DNA of 41,473 bases from positions 1 through 41,473 of the IMG/VR virus record IMGVR_UViG_3300042465_005091. The stretch is one strand, 5' to 3'. The notes under the pieces were generated by a model. The model worked only from the letters and a program-made list of their open reading frames with translations, searched no databases and was not told the DNA's origin. Each line of letters begins with the position of its first letter. Within the stretch, counting starts at the first letter, position 1. The position numbers and the translations under genes were made by a program. Shown piece after piece: positions 1 through 11,400 of the stretch. The DNA is from a virus.

Positions 1-1654
1 AGTATATCTGTCCTACACTTGTTGTATTAGCTATTACGTTAAGATATGATGCTAAGTTAGCTGCTGCACCTAAGCCTAATCTTGCGAATTGCGGTGCTGC
101 TGCTGTGTGTATATCTTGAGGTAAAGTTAAAGTAGGATTCCCTGCTACACCATCTCCATTAGTAACCGTAACTCTATTAGCTGTTCCTGTAATAGTTCTA
201 CCAGTAAAAGTATCTGCTGCTGTTTGTGTAAGTATTCCGTTAGTGTTATAAGCCGCTAATGCAGTTAATGTAGCATCACTTGCTTGTTTACCGTTTAACT
301 GTGTCTGTATAGTGCTTGTAGTACCCTTTACATAGCTTAATTCTGTTAAATCTGGATATGATGCTGTTGGTAAACTTTTAATGTTTTTACTACCATCAAA
401 AGAAGCTATTGTGTTTATTGTTTCACTACTAACAACAATAGCAGGTGTTGTAACTGTTCCTGTAAAAGTAGGAGATGCGATGTTAGCTTTTAAGTCTATG
501 TTTGTTTTTACTAAGTTATTAGTAGGGTATTTAATAGCTGATGTATCTAATACTACATCTTCTTTATTAGCTTGGTTTTCTGGTGTATAACCTAAAGCAT
601 CTTGTTTACCATTAAATGTAGTCCAATTAGCAGAACTTAAAGCACCCCTATTACTACTTGATGCAGTTGGTAAGTTAAATGTATGCGTATCAACTGTGCT
701 GTCGATATTAAAATCTGTTCCTGTGGTTCCAACTGCTAAGTATTGAGTGTTTGCAGTTAATCCATTTAAAGAAGTTACGCCACCTGAGAATGTAGTAATA
801 ATCTCACATAAAGTGTTGTCCTCTGTATGTAATGTTACTGTTCTTCCTCCTGAATTATTAACAACATATACCCTAACAGCCAATCTATCAGTAACTAATA
901 AAGCTGTATTAGGTATTGCTAATGATGTTAAATATAAATCAGTTGTATTGCCACCATCTAAAACCTCTGGATTAGTTGACCCACTCGATATTAATGTAAA
1001 TGTAGTACCATCATATTTTAATAAATCAATATAAAACTCTGGATTACCACCTACAGATGAAACGCTAAAAAACATTTCAAAATTCCATGCACCTCCCGGT
1101 ATTTGTATTCTATTTGGATTACCTACATCTGTTAAGAATTGAGCTATTAATCCATTACCTGCTAATGAAAAGTTAGTACCAATTCCTATAACAGCCTCAT
1201 TATCCATTTGTTTATATCCCGCAACAGATGAATTAACACTACCATTAAGATAATAAACAACAGATGAACCACCTGAACTACCAGTAGGCAATGTAGCTAA
1301 TTGTCCATCTCCTCTGATATATTGAGAAGCTGTTCCTGCTGCGGTTACAGCTAAAGTACCATCAGCAATTAACGGGCTATTCGCAACGTTAAAAGCTACA
1401 GGCATTGTTAATCCAACGGAGTTTAATGCACCTCCTCCTGATGTTTTCTCTATTAAATCTACATCAGCTATACCATCTTTATACCAATATTCTGAATTAT
1501 TAATATTTACTGTTAATCCCTTGTATCTAATAGCACTTAGCAATAACGAGTTAGCCTCAGTAGTACTTACGTAAGGAACTAATCCATTATAATATTTATC
1601 ATCAATAGGTTTTTGTTGACCAACTCTTATGCTATCACTTAAATTTATTGCCAT
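1..1654 (-). CDS. Tail fibre / receptor-binding protein, 3' part cut off by the window edge
   Basis: An open frame runs from an ATG at 1654 leftward to the window edge without a stop (551 codons), so the C-terminus is missing. The translation starts [14 protein letters not shown]. It carries motifs typical of Bacteroidota phage fibres: a segment like [20 protein letters not shown], then ASPTFTGT, then a stretch ending [18 protein letters not shown] near the edge. Ser, Thr, Gly and Asn are abundant, as in beta-structured fibres. It lies 3 nt after the stop of the next fibre gene (1658) and is probably co-transcribed with it. The likely role is host receptor recognition at the virion surface. 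Seen: the frame and motifs. Inferred: receptor binding. Confidence 0.85.
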   Translation of the reverse strand, partial: MAINLSDSIRVGQQKPIDDKYYNGLVPYVSTTEANSLLLSAIRYKGLTVNINNSEYWYKDGIADVDLIEKTSGGGALNSVGLTMPVAFNVANSPLIADGTLAVTAAGTASQYIRGDGQLATLPTGSSGGSSVVYYLNGSVNSSVAGYKQMDNEAVIGIGTNFSLAGNGLIAQFLTDVGNPNRIQIPGGAWNFEMFFSVSSVGGNPEFYIDLLKYDGTTFTLISSGSTNPEVLDGGNTTDLYLTSLAIPNTALLVTDRLAVRVYVVNNSGGRTVTLHTEDNTLCEIITTFSGGVTSLNGLTANTQYLAVGTTGTDFNIDSTVDTHTFNLPTASSSNRGALSSANWTTFNGKQDALGYTPENQANKEDVVLDTSAIKYPTNNLVKTNIDLKANIASPTFTGTVTTPAIVVSSETINTIASFDGSKNIKSLPTASYPDLTELSYVKGTTSTIQTQLNGKQASDATLTALAAYNTNGILTQTAADTFTGRTITGTANRVTVTNGDGVAGNPTLTLPQDIHTAAAPQFARLGLGAAANLASYLNVIANTTSVGQIY

Positions 1655-1657
1655 ATC

Positions 1658-3202
1658 TTATGAGTTTCTTAGTTCTATTGGATTTGCTTGTGTTATTAAT
1701 CCCGGTGATACGTGTATTTTATATGAAACTCCTGACCAATATGATTCAGGAGAATTACAACTTAATGTTGTTTGAGCTCCAAATACTCCTCCCGGTATGC
1801 TGCCATTATCCAAAGCATTTACATACCATACTGATTTAGTTGTTGATGTTGATGGATATGCTACTGCTAAGTATTCACCTCCTGCTGCAAAAGGTATTGT
1901 TATTGTACCATTTGAGTCTGCAACAACCTTAGTAGTGCTTCCTGCCGCTATTGCTGCTTGCATAGAAGAAGCTGTTATTGGTGAGCTTGACTTATAATAA
2001 AAGTAAGGATATAAACCAGTAAACGAAGTTGATTGACTTGCTGATGTTCCTGATGGATATGGAGTTAAGTAATTAACATTCTTACTATCTTTTGGTTGAG
2101 GTCCTGTTAAATAAGATACAGTTGCAGAGAATGTATTACTACCATTTAATACTGTATAACTACTAACCGCTAAAGTATTACCTGCTTGTGTCGTACCGTT
2201 TATTGTATAGCTTGATGAAGCTCCTGCTCTAAAATCCTGAAATAAAGAAGGATTCCATATACCACCACTTAATGCACCTACTATTTGCCCTCTATTATAA
2301 TTAAAGGTTAATGTAAATGAAGTTACAGTTACACCAGTTTCTCTTAGCCCTGCGTTATTTCCTAAACTAAATGTAGGATTTACAAACGTAGGGAAGAAAG
2401 TTGTAGTTAGAAGTAGCTCAGCTAACTCTTGTATATTAGTTCCTGCTGGCACAACATCTCCTGCATCTATACCACCAACAGTTAAGTCTGCTGTTATATT
2501 ACTTGTTGTTTCATTGCCGCCTGTCCCAATTGGTACTCCATTTAATGTAGGCTGCTGCTTAAAATCAAATACTCCCGTTGTTTTAGCCCAAGTTAAATCA
2601 TCTCGCTCTCCTGTTCCTTCGTAAAAGTGAAGAAATTCATTATCAATAACCCCTGTTCTAATTGCAAAATCAGATTCATTTTCAGATAAAATACTTCTAT
2701 TTCTAAAATAAAATCTTGCACCATACGTTTCTAATTGAGTATTTATTTTAAGTAAATTAGTTATTGGGCTACCTCCATTTATTATCTGTTGACCAGTAAA
2801 GGTATTACCTCCATCTAACTTGGCTTTTGAGTCTAATACTGCTAATAAAGCATCATTATCATAAGGGCTACCTAATATATCATTGAAATAAACTACTAAT
2901 CCTGTTATAGGGTTATTAGATATAGGGGTGAGCAAACTCTCGTCAATAGTTACAGGCGTATTATTTATAGGTGTAATGCAATCTAACTTCTTATATATCT
3001 CAAGAGTAGTAGGGTCATCAATACCTAAACCCTTTTCCATTTGGTACTCAATAGCTTCTATTAAGAAATAAGCATATTCAGTTTTATTTGAAGTACAATC
3101 ATCAGAGCTAATTCCAAATACATAAGAATCAACATACTTATCCATTAAATTAGCAAAGTATAATTTAGATTGCTGTAATTTTGCTTGTAAATCTATTGCC
3201 AT
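1658..3202 (-). CDS. Tail fibre-like protein (514 aa)
   Basis: The N-terminal ~75 residues are a small helical module (LMDKYVDS ... IEAIEYQ ... IYKKLDC) that also occurs in the next upstream gene (3210-3524). A hinge with the tail-fibre signature AKLDGGNTFTGQQIINGG follows around residues 130-150. The rest is Ser/Thr/Gly/Asn-rich beta-type sequence. The helical module may dock the fibre to the tail and the C-terminal half is the likely surface-exposed part. It belongs to the fibre operon that starts from the promoter at 4044-4051. Docking is inferred; fibre identity is fairly secure. Confidence 0.75.
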   Translation of the reverse strand: MAIDLQAKLQQSKLYFANLMDKYVDSYVFGISSDDCTSNKTEYAYFLIEAIEYQMEKGLGIDDPTTLEIYKKLDCITPINNTPVTIDESLLTPISNNPITGLVVYFNDILGSPYDNDALLAVLDSKAKLDGGNTFTGQQIINGGSPITNLLKINTQLETYGARFYFRNRSILSENESDFAIRTGVIDNEFLHFYEGTGERDDLTWAKTTGVFDFKQQPTLNGVPIGTGGNETTSNITADLTVGGIDAGDVVPAGTNIQELAELLLTTTFFPTFVNPTFSLGNNAGLRETGVTVTSFTLTFNYNRGQIVGALSGGIWNPSLFQDFRAGASSSYTINGTTQAGNTLAVSSYTVLNGSNTFSATVSYLTGPQPKDSKNVNYLTPYPSGTSASQSTSFTGLYPYFYYKSSSPITASSMQAAIAAGSTTKVVADSNGTITIPFAAGGEYLAVAYPSTSTTKSVWYVNALDNGSIPGGVFGAQTTLSCNSPESYWSGVSYKIHVSPGLITQANPIELRNS

Positions 3203-3209
3203 TTGCTTC

Positions 3210-3524
3210 TTATATTATATTTATTGGTTGTATAAGCGTATTGTCTAATGTTGGGTCACCTGAGTAAACACCTATTTTATACATCATTTTCTTATATAAA
3301 GTCATGCAAGTTGCATCATCTGTGTATATTTCCATGTCAAATAGGAATCTTATAGCTTCTATTGTGTAAAATAATTCATCAATCCTACATGAGGTAGAAG
3401 CTTTTACTGTATATAATTCCATCTCACTATCAACTAAGCCATCCATTAATGTAGAAAAATACTTCTCTGCATTTACAATACTTGTTTCTAATTGGATTGT
3501 ACTAGGCATTTTGATTGGCTTCAC
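3210..3524 (-). CDS. Small helical tail protein, paralogue of the fibre N-terminal module
   Basis: This 104-aa protein aligns with the first ~75 residues of the 514-aa fibre downstream. Both have YF-x2-LMD-x2-VDS, an x-IEAI-x helix and x-I-x-DD-x-T-x3-LYKK, with similar spacing. It looks like a stand-alone copy of the fibre-docking domain, probably born by duplication. Two starts are possible: the ATG at 3524 overlaps the upstream stop by 23 nt, and the ATG at 3509 (MPSTIQ) overlaps by 8 nt; the second is the more usual arrangement. The exact function is unknown. Confidence 0.7.
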   Translation of the reverse strand: MKPIKMPSTIQLETSIVNAEKYFSTLMDGLVDSEMELYTVKASTSCRIDELFYTIEAIRFLFDMEIYTDDATCMTLYKKMMYKIGVYSGDPTLDNTLIQPINII

Positions 3525-4026
3525 ATATTACTGTACCTGCATCTAATTGCTTTTGAGCTAATACTGCATTTGAATATGTAGCAAATATCTCTGCTGCCTT
3601 AATGTATTCTAATAATTTAACTTTATCACTTTCTGCTGAGTTCTCACAATTACAGTTATCATTACAACCGCAATCTGTTTCTGCTACTAACTCAGAGAAA
3701 CATAACTTTAAAAAACAAGTAGATAGTATGCTATTGGTTTTACTGAAATCAGGAATAGGCGTTACGTTACCTATTAGATATAATTCTAATTTAGCACTTA
3801 CCCATTGGTCACTTGTTAAGTCATGCTCTACAACAAGGTCAGAACCAGTCATTATTTGAGTATCAACTAAAGCGTCAACTGAATTATAAAACTTGAATAC
3901 ACGAGTTACAAATGATGCTGTTGTATATGATGAATCATTAGTTACATAATTAGATGTATCTGTGAATGTTTGTACTTTACAATCCGCACTTTGACTAACA
4001 GAAAATGATGCTGAAAAAATTGCCAT
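3502..4026 (-). CDS. Hypothetical tail/fibre-region protein (174 aa)
   Basis: This is the first gene of the fibre operon, 18 nt downstream of a TATCTTTG -7 box. The N-terminal ~100 residues look beta-rich. The middle holds a short cysteine cluster (ETDCGCNDNCNCENSAES, residues ~116-133) that could bind metal or form crosslinks. A C-terminal helix includes EYIKAAEIFATYSNAVLAQKQLD, given here in two parts: EYIKAAEIFATY and SNAVLAQKQLD. No family is recognised. Its position suggests a tail or adsorption-apparatus component. Confidence 0.65.
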   Translation of the reverse strand: MAIFSASFSVSQSADCKVQTFTDTSNYVTNDSSYTTASFVTRVFKFYNSVDALVDTQIMTGSDLVVEHDLTSDQWVSAKLELYLIGNVTPIPDFSKTNSILSTCFLKLCFSELVAETDCGCNDNCNCENSAESDKVKLLEYIKAAEIFATYSNAVLAQKQLDAGTVICEANQNA

Positions 4027-4043
4027 AATAATTATATTTTTAA

Positions 4044-4051
4044 CAAAGATA
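4044..4051 (-). promoter_or_regulatory. Late promoter -7 box TATCTTTG before the fibre operon
   Basis: The minus strand reads TATCTTTG, an exact match to the Bacteroidota TAnnTTTG -7 element, 17 nt before the ATG at 4026. The same octamer stands before the genes starting at 4644, 19346 and 29827. No TTTG -33 box is present at the standard 19-20 bp spacing. Confidence 0.6.
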
Positions 4052-4082
4052 AGAAATATTGATAGTAGATTTTATTACACAA

Positions 4083-4118
4083 AAAAACCCTCCAACCTGA
4101 ATTAACAGATGAAGGGTC
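4083..4118 (-). terminator. Rho-independent terminator
   Basis: The minus strand forms ACCCTTCA...TTGGAGGGT followed directly by a run of seven or more T. It lies between the stop of the 55-aa membrane protein (4139) and the fibre operon promoter, so it separates the two transcription units. Confidence 0.65.
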
Positions 4119-4138
4119 GTTATTATTATTATATAAGG

Positions 4139-4306
4139 TTATATCTTATTTGAATCTTTAGAAGCAATAAATCCAATACCTGCTGTTATTACTACTATAG
4201 CATCAACCCAATTAGTTTTACCCATTAGAACAGAAGCTATTGCTCCTCCTACCATAACCCATCCTATTAAAGATGTTTTCCAGCTATTACCTATTAGCTT
4301 ACTCAT
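4139..4306 (-). CDS. Small membrane protein, holin-like (55 aa)
   Basis: The frame from the ATG at 4306 encodes MSKLIGNSWKTSLIGWVMVG, then a segment to the C-terminal DSNKI. Two hydrophobic segments (about residues 12-28 and 34-48) flank a short polar turn (GKTNWVD), which suggests a two-helix hairpin in the inner membrane. The ATG overlaps the upstream stop as TAATG, so translation is probably coupled. The size and topology fit a holin, but it could also be a virion membrane protein. The endolysin lies far away, on the plus strand at 36091. Confidence 0.65.
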   Translation of the reverse strand: MSKLIGNSWKTSLIGWVMVGGAIASVLMGKTNWVDAIVVITAGIGFIASKDSNKI

Positions 4307-4644
4307 TATACGTGAGATACTGTAGCGTTATAAAGAGCAACATCATTAGGACACTCACAATAAATAGCAAGAGTATCTCCATTAGCTGATGCTGAGAATA
4401 TTTCACTTAACGTTAAAACTTGTAGTGGATGAACTGTAGCTGTATCTGAAAAAGCAATAGTAGCTGTAACAGCAGTATTAACAGTTGCTCCGTTACCTAA
4501 TATCCAAGCACTAATAGTTGTATCGTATATCTCTACTGATGTAGGGTCTATATCCCAATTATATGCTCCAGTAAAAGTAACTGTCTTAGCAACTTTATCA
4601 TAAGCGGTAGTAACTGAGTTACCTAATCCAATTTTAATTCTCAT
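4306..4644 (-). CDS. Hypothetical beta-rich virion-type protein (112 aa)
   Basis: The gene encodes a small protein with alternating Thr/Val-rich strands (for example KTVTFTGAYNWDID and VNTAVTATIAFSD) and no transmembrane segment. It has its own TATCTTTG promoter and is translationally coupled to the small membrane gene behind it. It resembles small beta-sandwich tail or decoration proteins in composition, but no family can be named. Confidence 0.6.
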   Translation of the reverse strand: MRIKIGLGNSVTTAYDKVAKTVTFTGAYNWDIDPTSVEIYDTTISAWILGNGATVNTAVTATIAFSDTATVHPLQVLTLSEIFSASANGDTLAIYCECPNDVALYNATVSHV

Positions 4645-4666
4645 ATCGTTGATTTATTTTAATATA

Positions 4667-4674
4667 CAAAGATA
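4667..4674 (-). promoter_or_regulatory. Late promoter -7 box TATCTTTG
   Basis: A TATCTTTG octamer on the minus strand, 22 nt before the ATG at 4644. It is identical to the boxes at 4044, 19354 and 29845 and lies in the short gap between genes. Confidence 0.55.
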
Positions 4675-4678
4675 ATTA

Positions 4679-4975
4679 TTATTTCTTTGTTGATTTACCA
4701 CTCTGACCGTTTCTACTACGATTCGTTCCTTTAGCTTCTAACACCATTGTACCATCTTTCTTGTGACTACGATCTTTACCCATAGCGGTCATCTTGCCAT
4801 AAGTACCTGCTTTTTTATTTGCAGTATTTAATTCAGCTCTATATTTCTTCCTCTCAGGAGTAGCTGAATACTTTGTATCATAAGCTATCTTCTTTTTGCG
4901 TCTAGCCTCTGACATATTCAAACTATCATAAGATGGGTGCTTCCCTGCTAATTTATTTTTTTTGCTTACTTCCAT
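4679..4975 (-). CDS. Small highly basic phage protein (98 aa)
   Basis: The protein is rich in Lys, Arg and Ser, with the segment YSATPERKKYRAELNTANKKAG, given here as YSATPERKKYRA and ELNTANKKAG. The C-terminal part contains GKDRSHKK and GTNRSRNG and ends GKSTKK. Small phage proteins of this style, with a GKDxxH and xxxNRxxNG pattern, are common near virion genes. The pattern vaguely recalls a degenerate HNH/DNA-binding fold, but no catalytic set can be assigned. It lies directly downstream of the ferritin gene (2 nt gap) and is probably co-expressed. Nucleic-acid binding is inferred from charge only. Confidence 0.65.
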   Translation of the reverse strand: MEVSKKNKLAGKHPSYDSLNMSEARRKKKIAYDTKYSATPERKKYRAELNTANKKAGTYGKMTAMGKDRSHKKDGTMVLEAKGTNRSRNGQSGKSTKK

Positions 4976-4977
4976 TT

Positions 4978-5472
4978 TTATCCTACTAATATTTTCTCTA
5001 ACATTAATTGTTGAAACTTATCTTTAGATAATCCTTCACCTGCTGCACATATATCTCCATAGAATCCAATAGACTCTATTTGTATAGCTATAAACTCTTG
5101 TGTTTTAGTGAATGTCATAGCGTCTTTAGATACAATTTCTGATGCAAAGCTTGAATACATTTCACCTAATGATGTTTCCATATCCATAGCAAACTCAATA
5201 ACTTCTGATAAACTTCCAAATTCACTTTCTGGAGTCTCTATGTAGGTGAGCTCAGGTACACATCCTAAATCTAATACATACTTCTGCCATTTCTCAGAAT
5301 GTTTCTTCTCATCATCACTTTCCTCTAAGAAAAAAGCATGAGCCTTTAAGTAACCATTATCTTGACACCAATTAGCAATAGCAGAATAAGCATACATTGC
5401 TTTTAATTCTTCTCCTATTAATTCATTTATTTTAGACTCTACTTTGTCTGATAGTAATTTATTCTTTTTCAT
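4978..5472 (-). CDS. Ferritin-like iron-storage protein (164 aa)
   Basis: The whole length aligns by eye with bacterial non-haem ferritin such as E. coli FtnA: a start like INELIGEELKAMYAYSAIANW, then FLEESDDEKKHSEKW, then FGSLSEVIEFAMDMETSL. The ferroxidase ligands fall in place: Glu22, Glu55, His58, Glu99 and Gln131. Ferritins assemble into 24-subunit cages that oxidise Fe(II) and store ferric mineral in the cytoplasm. The length (164 aa) matches the family, so this is no fragment. It sits inside the virion gene block, 12 nt after the 1989-aa giant protein gene and 2 nt before a basic protein gene. Seen: motifs and ligands. Inferred: active iron oxidation. Whether it is made for the infected cell or packaged is unknown. 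Confidence 0.85.
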   Translation of the reverse strand: MKKNKLLSDKVESKINELIGEELKAMYAYSAIANWCQDNGYLKAHAFFLEESDDEKKHSEKWQKYVLDLGCVPELTYIETPESEFGSLSEVIEFAMDMETSLGEMYSSFASEIVSKDAMTFTKTQEFIAIQIESIGFYGDICAAGEGLSKDKFQQLMLEKILVG

Positions 5473-5484
5473 GTTGTTTTACTA

Positions 5485-8400
5485 TTATTTTTTAACTTTA
5501 TCTAATACTTCTGTTTTAAATCTTCTTTTTCCTGCTGCCAATCCATTTTCATATGCTATTTTGTATCCAGCAACTTCTTGTTCTAAGTAATCGGGTTTAT
5601 TATTGTTAATATTAAATGGAGCTCTCTTCTTAATTCTTTTTAATCTCTCCTCTCCAACTATTCTCTGAAGGTCTGCTGTTTGTTGTGGCGTTAATTTAAT
5701 CTTAAACTCACTTCTACTTTCTTCTACTATATCAGATACGCTAGATGGTATTACTGATCTATCACCAGTTTTCTTGTATAAAAGAAATACTCTATAAGTG
5801 TCTTTATCTTGTAATAATTGTTGACTTCTAAATATATCTATAATATGATAAACATAAGGATTCTCTCCTTTTGGGGTTTGTAGTATTTTCTTACCAAACA
5901 TATCATATCTTACAGGTAAATCTTCAGTATCGCCATATAAATTCTTAACCGTATTAGCTATATTCTTTACTTGGTCATCATCAAATGTATTTGTCATGTA
6001 TTCATTTGAGGCTTTTAAGGTTTGAACAACGGTATTAGGTATAGCTAATCCTGTAGTGAATGTTTTAACCCATTGAGAAGACCATCTATCATAATCATTT
6101 TTAGAAACCGCATCTAATATAGCACTAGTACCCTGAACAAAACCTTGGTCTAACATATATTTAGCACTAGCAGGTAAATTTTCAGTAACTGCATTACCTA
6201 ATTCTTCATTAGCATCCCAAGCAGTACTATAAAAAGGTTTACCTTCTGCTGTTTTAACCTTGCTTTGTTTTTCACCTTCTTTTTCTCTTTGTTTATATCC
6301 CTCTGTAACAACACCTAATTGAGCACCTAACAATCCTAATGGCATATATGATATTGCCACATCTCCTTGTTTAAATGTAGGGTCACCTCCAGATAGTAAT
6401 CTTTTTAATCCAGATATATTTATTTGATTAGGGCCAAATGTTTGAAACATAAAATCTCTTTCTTTTTTGTCTTTATCAGGAACACCTCCACTAGTTAATC
6501 CATATTTAACCAACATAACAGCAGACATTAATACTACTTGAGCCACGATAGCCTCTCCTAAATATCCTGTGATTTTATGTTGAGATTCAGATATTTTCTT
6601 GTTTTTTATATCTACATTTTTTTCTTTACGATATTCAAGTATTTTACCAAATTCTATTCCTGCCTGCCCTAATGGAACTATAGGGTTAGATAATCTAAAC
6701 GCCATTACGGCTGCGTTAATAGGTGTTTTTAAGAAAGGAACTACTAATCCTCTTGTTATAAATTTACCTAATGATTTTAAACCTGCCGTAGCTTTTGAAT
6801 CTGATGGAGTATCAAATGAAGCTATTCCCTTATTTATTAAATTATAAAATAATGTTTTATTCTGCAAAGTAGATCTATCACCATAATCCTCAGCAATAGC
6901 TAATGACTCTTTATCTGGATTAAGGATAAATCTATCTAAATCTTTTCCTTTTAAATTAAATTTAGTAATACCTATCTCTACTAATTTGTAAGTCTTAGCC
7001 ATTTGATTTCTAGGTAAATCACCATAAGGTAATAATCTTAAGGCTAAGTTAGCTGTAGCTCCCGGAATACCTTCTAATAAATCAGTTAAAACTCCCGGAG
7101 CAGTAATTTGCTTCTTACCGCTTAATGTTTGCCATAAACTTTTCCAAGCTTCTACAGGTTTTAATCTACCAGATACATCATATTTACTTATTTCTTTAGC
7201 TGTAGCTCCTCTTAATAAAGACCTATTAGCAGCTTTAAGACCACTAAAAGCAGCCTTACCGGATAATCTCATTACATCTGGATTAAAACCGCTAATTCTT
7301 GTTCTTGGCGTTGACTTTAATGTAGATATAACTAAATCTAATAAGTTAGCTACTTCATTAGATGAAAACTTATTACCATATTGAACTATGTTTGCTGTAA
7401 TGTTTACAATTAAAGATTTTAAGGTTAGTAAATTACCTTGTGTAACAGCAATCATCTTATCAATTAAACCCTTAAAAGTTTTAGGTTTAAGTTTATCTAA
7501 ATAATCATTAAACAACCTTACTGAATTTTCTAACTCTATATCAGCTTTACCTAAATCTTTTTGTGTTTTATTTGTTAAATCTTTTGTATGATTTTCTAAT
7601 GCTTGTTTAGCTGATTCAGTTTTGATTTTAATATCCTCATATAGTTTTGTTATATCTGCTTTTTGAGCATCCGTAATTTGTACACCATACTTCTTAAGCA
7701 TATCCTTCTCAATAAGAGATAAGAATCCTTTTACTGTAGATGATTTTAATTGACCGTATTGTCTTAATAATTGAGCAAATACTGTAGATGACTTAGATAT
7801 TATATTAAATACTCTTTCAGCACCATCTAAATCTCCTTCTGCTTCATACTTATTAAGTAAATCAATAGCAGCCAATACACCTACATTTCCTTCTTTATTT
7901 AATTCATCAGTTACATTTTCTAATTTAGCTACAATAGAAATTTTGTCGTCTTTAGACATTTCATCTAATGAAGCTTGAATATCTTCGTAGTTTTGTTTTT
8001 GATATACCGCATCTATTTTTTCTGCAATAGTTCTTAACTTAGGAGATAAGCCTTCATCAGCAGCTATTCTTGTAGGTAATTTTCTAATTCCTTTACCTAA
8101 TGATTTTGCTGATTGTTTAAATATATCTCTTGCATTATCTTCAGGTACATCATAACCTAAATCTTGTTTTAATCTTTCTGCAAAGTCTTTAAAGTTAACA
8201 ATACCATCTTCAACATATGTAGCTCCTAACTTAATTAAATCAGGTATCATATCTAAATTAAATCCAGACATTGCTTGAGCACCTTTCACTCTAAGTTTCC
8301 TTAATAACTCTTGTCTTCTTTTTTCTATATCTTTTCTCTTAGCTTCTGATGGAGTTTCTACTTCACCCTCTACTTCTAATTCTTCGGATATAGGAGGGGC

Positions 8401-11400
8401 TGATACCGTTTCTTCTTGCTTAGGTAAGTTTTTAGCTACCTCAGGATTATCTTGTATGAATTGCTTAAATTGCTCAGGAGTAGATAGCTTCTGTACATCT
8501 TGTATTAATCTATTCTTAGACGCTTCACTCTTAGCTCTTTTAAGCTTGTTCTGAGCATCTGTTAATTCTTTAGTAGACACTTCAGTAGTTGCTTGTTTTT
8601 GTGATGGAGCTTCTTTTACTAATTCAGGATTAAATATTACTATATTTTGGATGTCTTGTTTTAAAGTTTTTAAATTAGTATCATAAAATCTAACACCACC
8701 ATAACCTTCTTTTTCAAGTTCTTTAAATACTTTTTGTATATCTGAATCTGACAAAGATGAACTAAAATATTTATCTATTAATTCAAATACATTTAAATCA
8801 TTTACATCCCATCCTTCTTCTTTTGATTCTAAACCTAATCTATTAATTATTTCATAAATTTTTTCTTCTGTAGCAATAGCATTATTATTTATTTTAAAAG
8901 AAGATACTTTACCTTTATTTTCTTTTGTATATTCTTTTGCTTGTTCTTTGTTTTCACTTACAAATAATGGATTATTTTTACTAGCAACTGAAATGCTTTT
9001 TACATTGCCTCCATGATGAACATCTATTACTTCAGTAGTTGCTTGTTTAGCTTCTGCTCTTATTAAAGGAGTGATTAACTTATCGTATATCTTTTGTCTT
9101 TCAGCTTTATCTTTAGGATTATCCATAGCAGCATATTCTGCTTGCTCTTGTTCTCTTAGTTGTTCTACTGTTTGTTGAGGAGGAGCTTGTGTTATGGTTT
9201 CTACTTTAGGAGCTAACAAATCTTCTACTGCTTTTACTAATTCTGGATTACTACTATCTGCTTTTGATTTATGGTAAGCTTCAGATAATTCTTTAGAAGT
9301 AGATTTTGATTTATCTCTGTAAATATGAGCAATGCTGGTATATGTATATAAATTTTTCTTTAAAGAGTATTCTCTTGGTTTTGACCCCCATTCTTCAACT
9401 TCAATAACTTTACCATCTCCTATATATGTTGCATAATGAACAACTCTTCCCTTATCTCCAAAAGCAATAATGTCACCTTCCTTGAGTGTATTTTCTAAAT
9501 CACTTAAATCATTTAAATCTAAATTTTCATAATCAACATCATATGGAACTTCTTTGAATTTAGATTTAAAATCTTTATTATTAACAAGTCTTGTACAAAA
9601 TGCATCACAATTTAAGTATTCATTTTTTTCTGAAATACGTTTTGCTTTATCTATTATATTTAATGCGTTTATTTTACCTATTTCTTTTTCATTTTTAATA
9701 GGAACTTCCTCCAACGCATTAGCTGTACTCTCTACATCTTTTAATGCAGGAGTTACTTCTTCTGCCTTGACACCTTCTTCGGTAACGCCTTCAACTTCTG
9801 GTTGGGGTTTTCCTTGCTCCACTTCTTCGCCAACTCTGGCTTCTGGCTGTACAGGTACTTGACCTGCTGTTTCGATTTGAATGGCATCTTGTATTTTTGT
9901 TTCTAAGTTTTCTACTTGCTTTGATATTGTTTCTTTTAAAGATTCTGATATATTTTCATTCTGTAGTATTGCTTTTTTTTCATTTAATTCTACTACTTGT
10001 TTAGCTAATAAATCTTGTGATTCTTTTGGCAATTCATCTATAGCACTTCTTTCATTATTTAAAATAGCATCTTGTTGGTTTTTATTTTTAACCAATTCAT
10101 TTACAACTATTTCTTTACTTTTAGCATCTAATTGACCGCTTTTTAAATCTTTTAATAATTCATTAGATTTATTTATTATATTAGCTACCTCTTCTATATT
10201 TTTTGGCAATACCAATCTACCTATAATAGCACCTCCAGTACTTCCTGAAACTCCTTGTAAGTAACTTTCTAATCCTTCTTCAGAAAACATAGAGTCAACC
10301 GCTGCCTTTGTTGCTTGCTCTGCTGTACCACCTTTTGCTATTGTTGTATTTGCTTTATCTAATCCTGTCTGCAACCACTCCGTAACTCCTTCTTTATTTG
10401 TTTCAAGCCCAAATAATGTAGACTTTTTTAACAAAGAGCCAGTAAGCTTACTCATTATTGCTTTTTGCATACCTTTTAGACCTATATATTCTAATGCGGT
10501 GCTTAAGCTACCTATAAATACTGGCACAGCGGTATCATCTTCTTTTCTTTTATAAAGATCTTCTACAGTTATTCCTTTTGATTTAGCTTTTGTATCGTTA
10601 TAATCGTATAAACTTTGTCCAATTACCTGAAAAGGTATTGATATTCCACCTGTGATTGCTGCTGGTATGGCAGTTGACGCCATATTAATTACCGTACCCG
10701 CAAGTGCTGATACTAAATTACCGCCTTCTGGATTTTTAAATGAATCTATTAAACCTAATGTTTCTTTAAATTGACCTTGTAATTGCGTTAAGGATTCTAA
10801 TGATTGTTGCTGAACTTCTTCTACTGTTTGACCACTTGTCATAGCAAACCCAGTTTCGGGTGAGTATGTTATCATTGGTAAACTTGCTAAATAATTTCCA
10901 ATAGATTTAGGAAATGCTTTTTCAAAGTATTCTGATTTAAGTAAATTAACTTGTGGAACTATAGCCTTAACACTTGGCAGAAAATTATTAAGACTATTTT
11001 GCAAACTTTCAGAAGCAGTTGTTATACCATCATTAGCTTGTTTTAACAACTCATCTTTTTCTCTTTTGGTTGCTATTGTTGGGTCTTCATAATATAATTG
11101 AGATGCCTCTTTATTTGCAGATTTTAATTTTTGTATGCCTAATGTAATATCAAAAGAAGGCTTAATAGGTTTAACATAAGACTCTTCTCCTTTAGGAGTT
11201 AATACAGATGGTTTTTCTAATTTAGGCTTAACTATTCCACTTAGGTCTGTCATTCCACCAAGTTCTGATTGCTTGGAAGTAGGAGTAGAGCTTACTACAG
11301 GTTGTCCTTTTTTTTTTAATCCAAATTTATTTTTAAAATCACTAGCATAAGATATTACATCATCATTTGACGCACCGCCAGCTAACATTTTTTTTATATT

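Noticed and set aside
381-1034. Plus-strand open frames of 69 and 95 codons
   Set aside because: They lie opposite the long continuous minus-strand fibre frame, which has known fibre motifs; the plus frames have no recognisable features.
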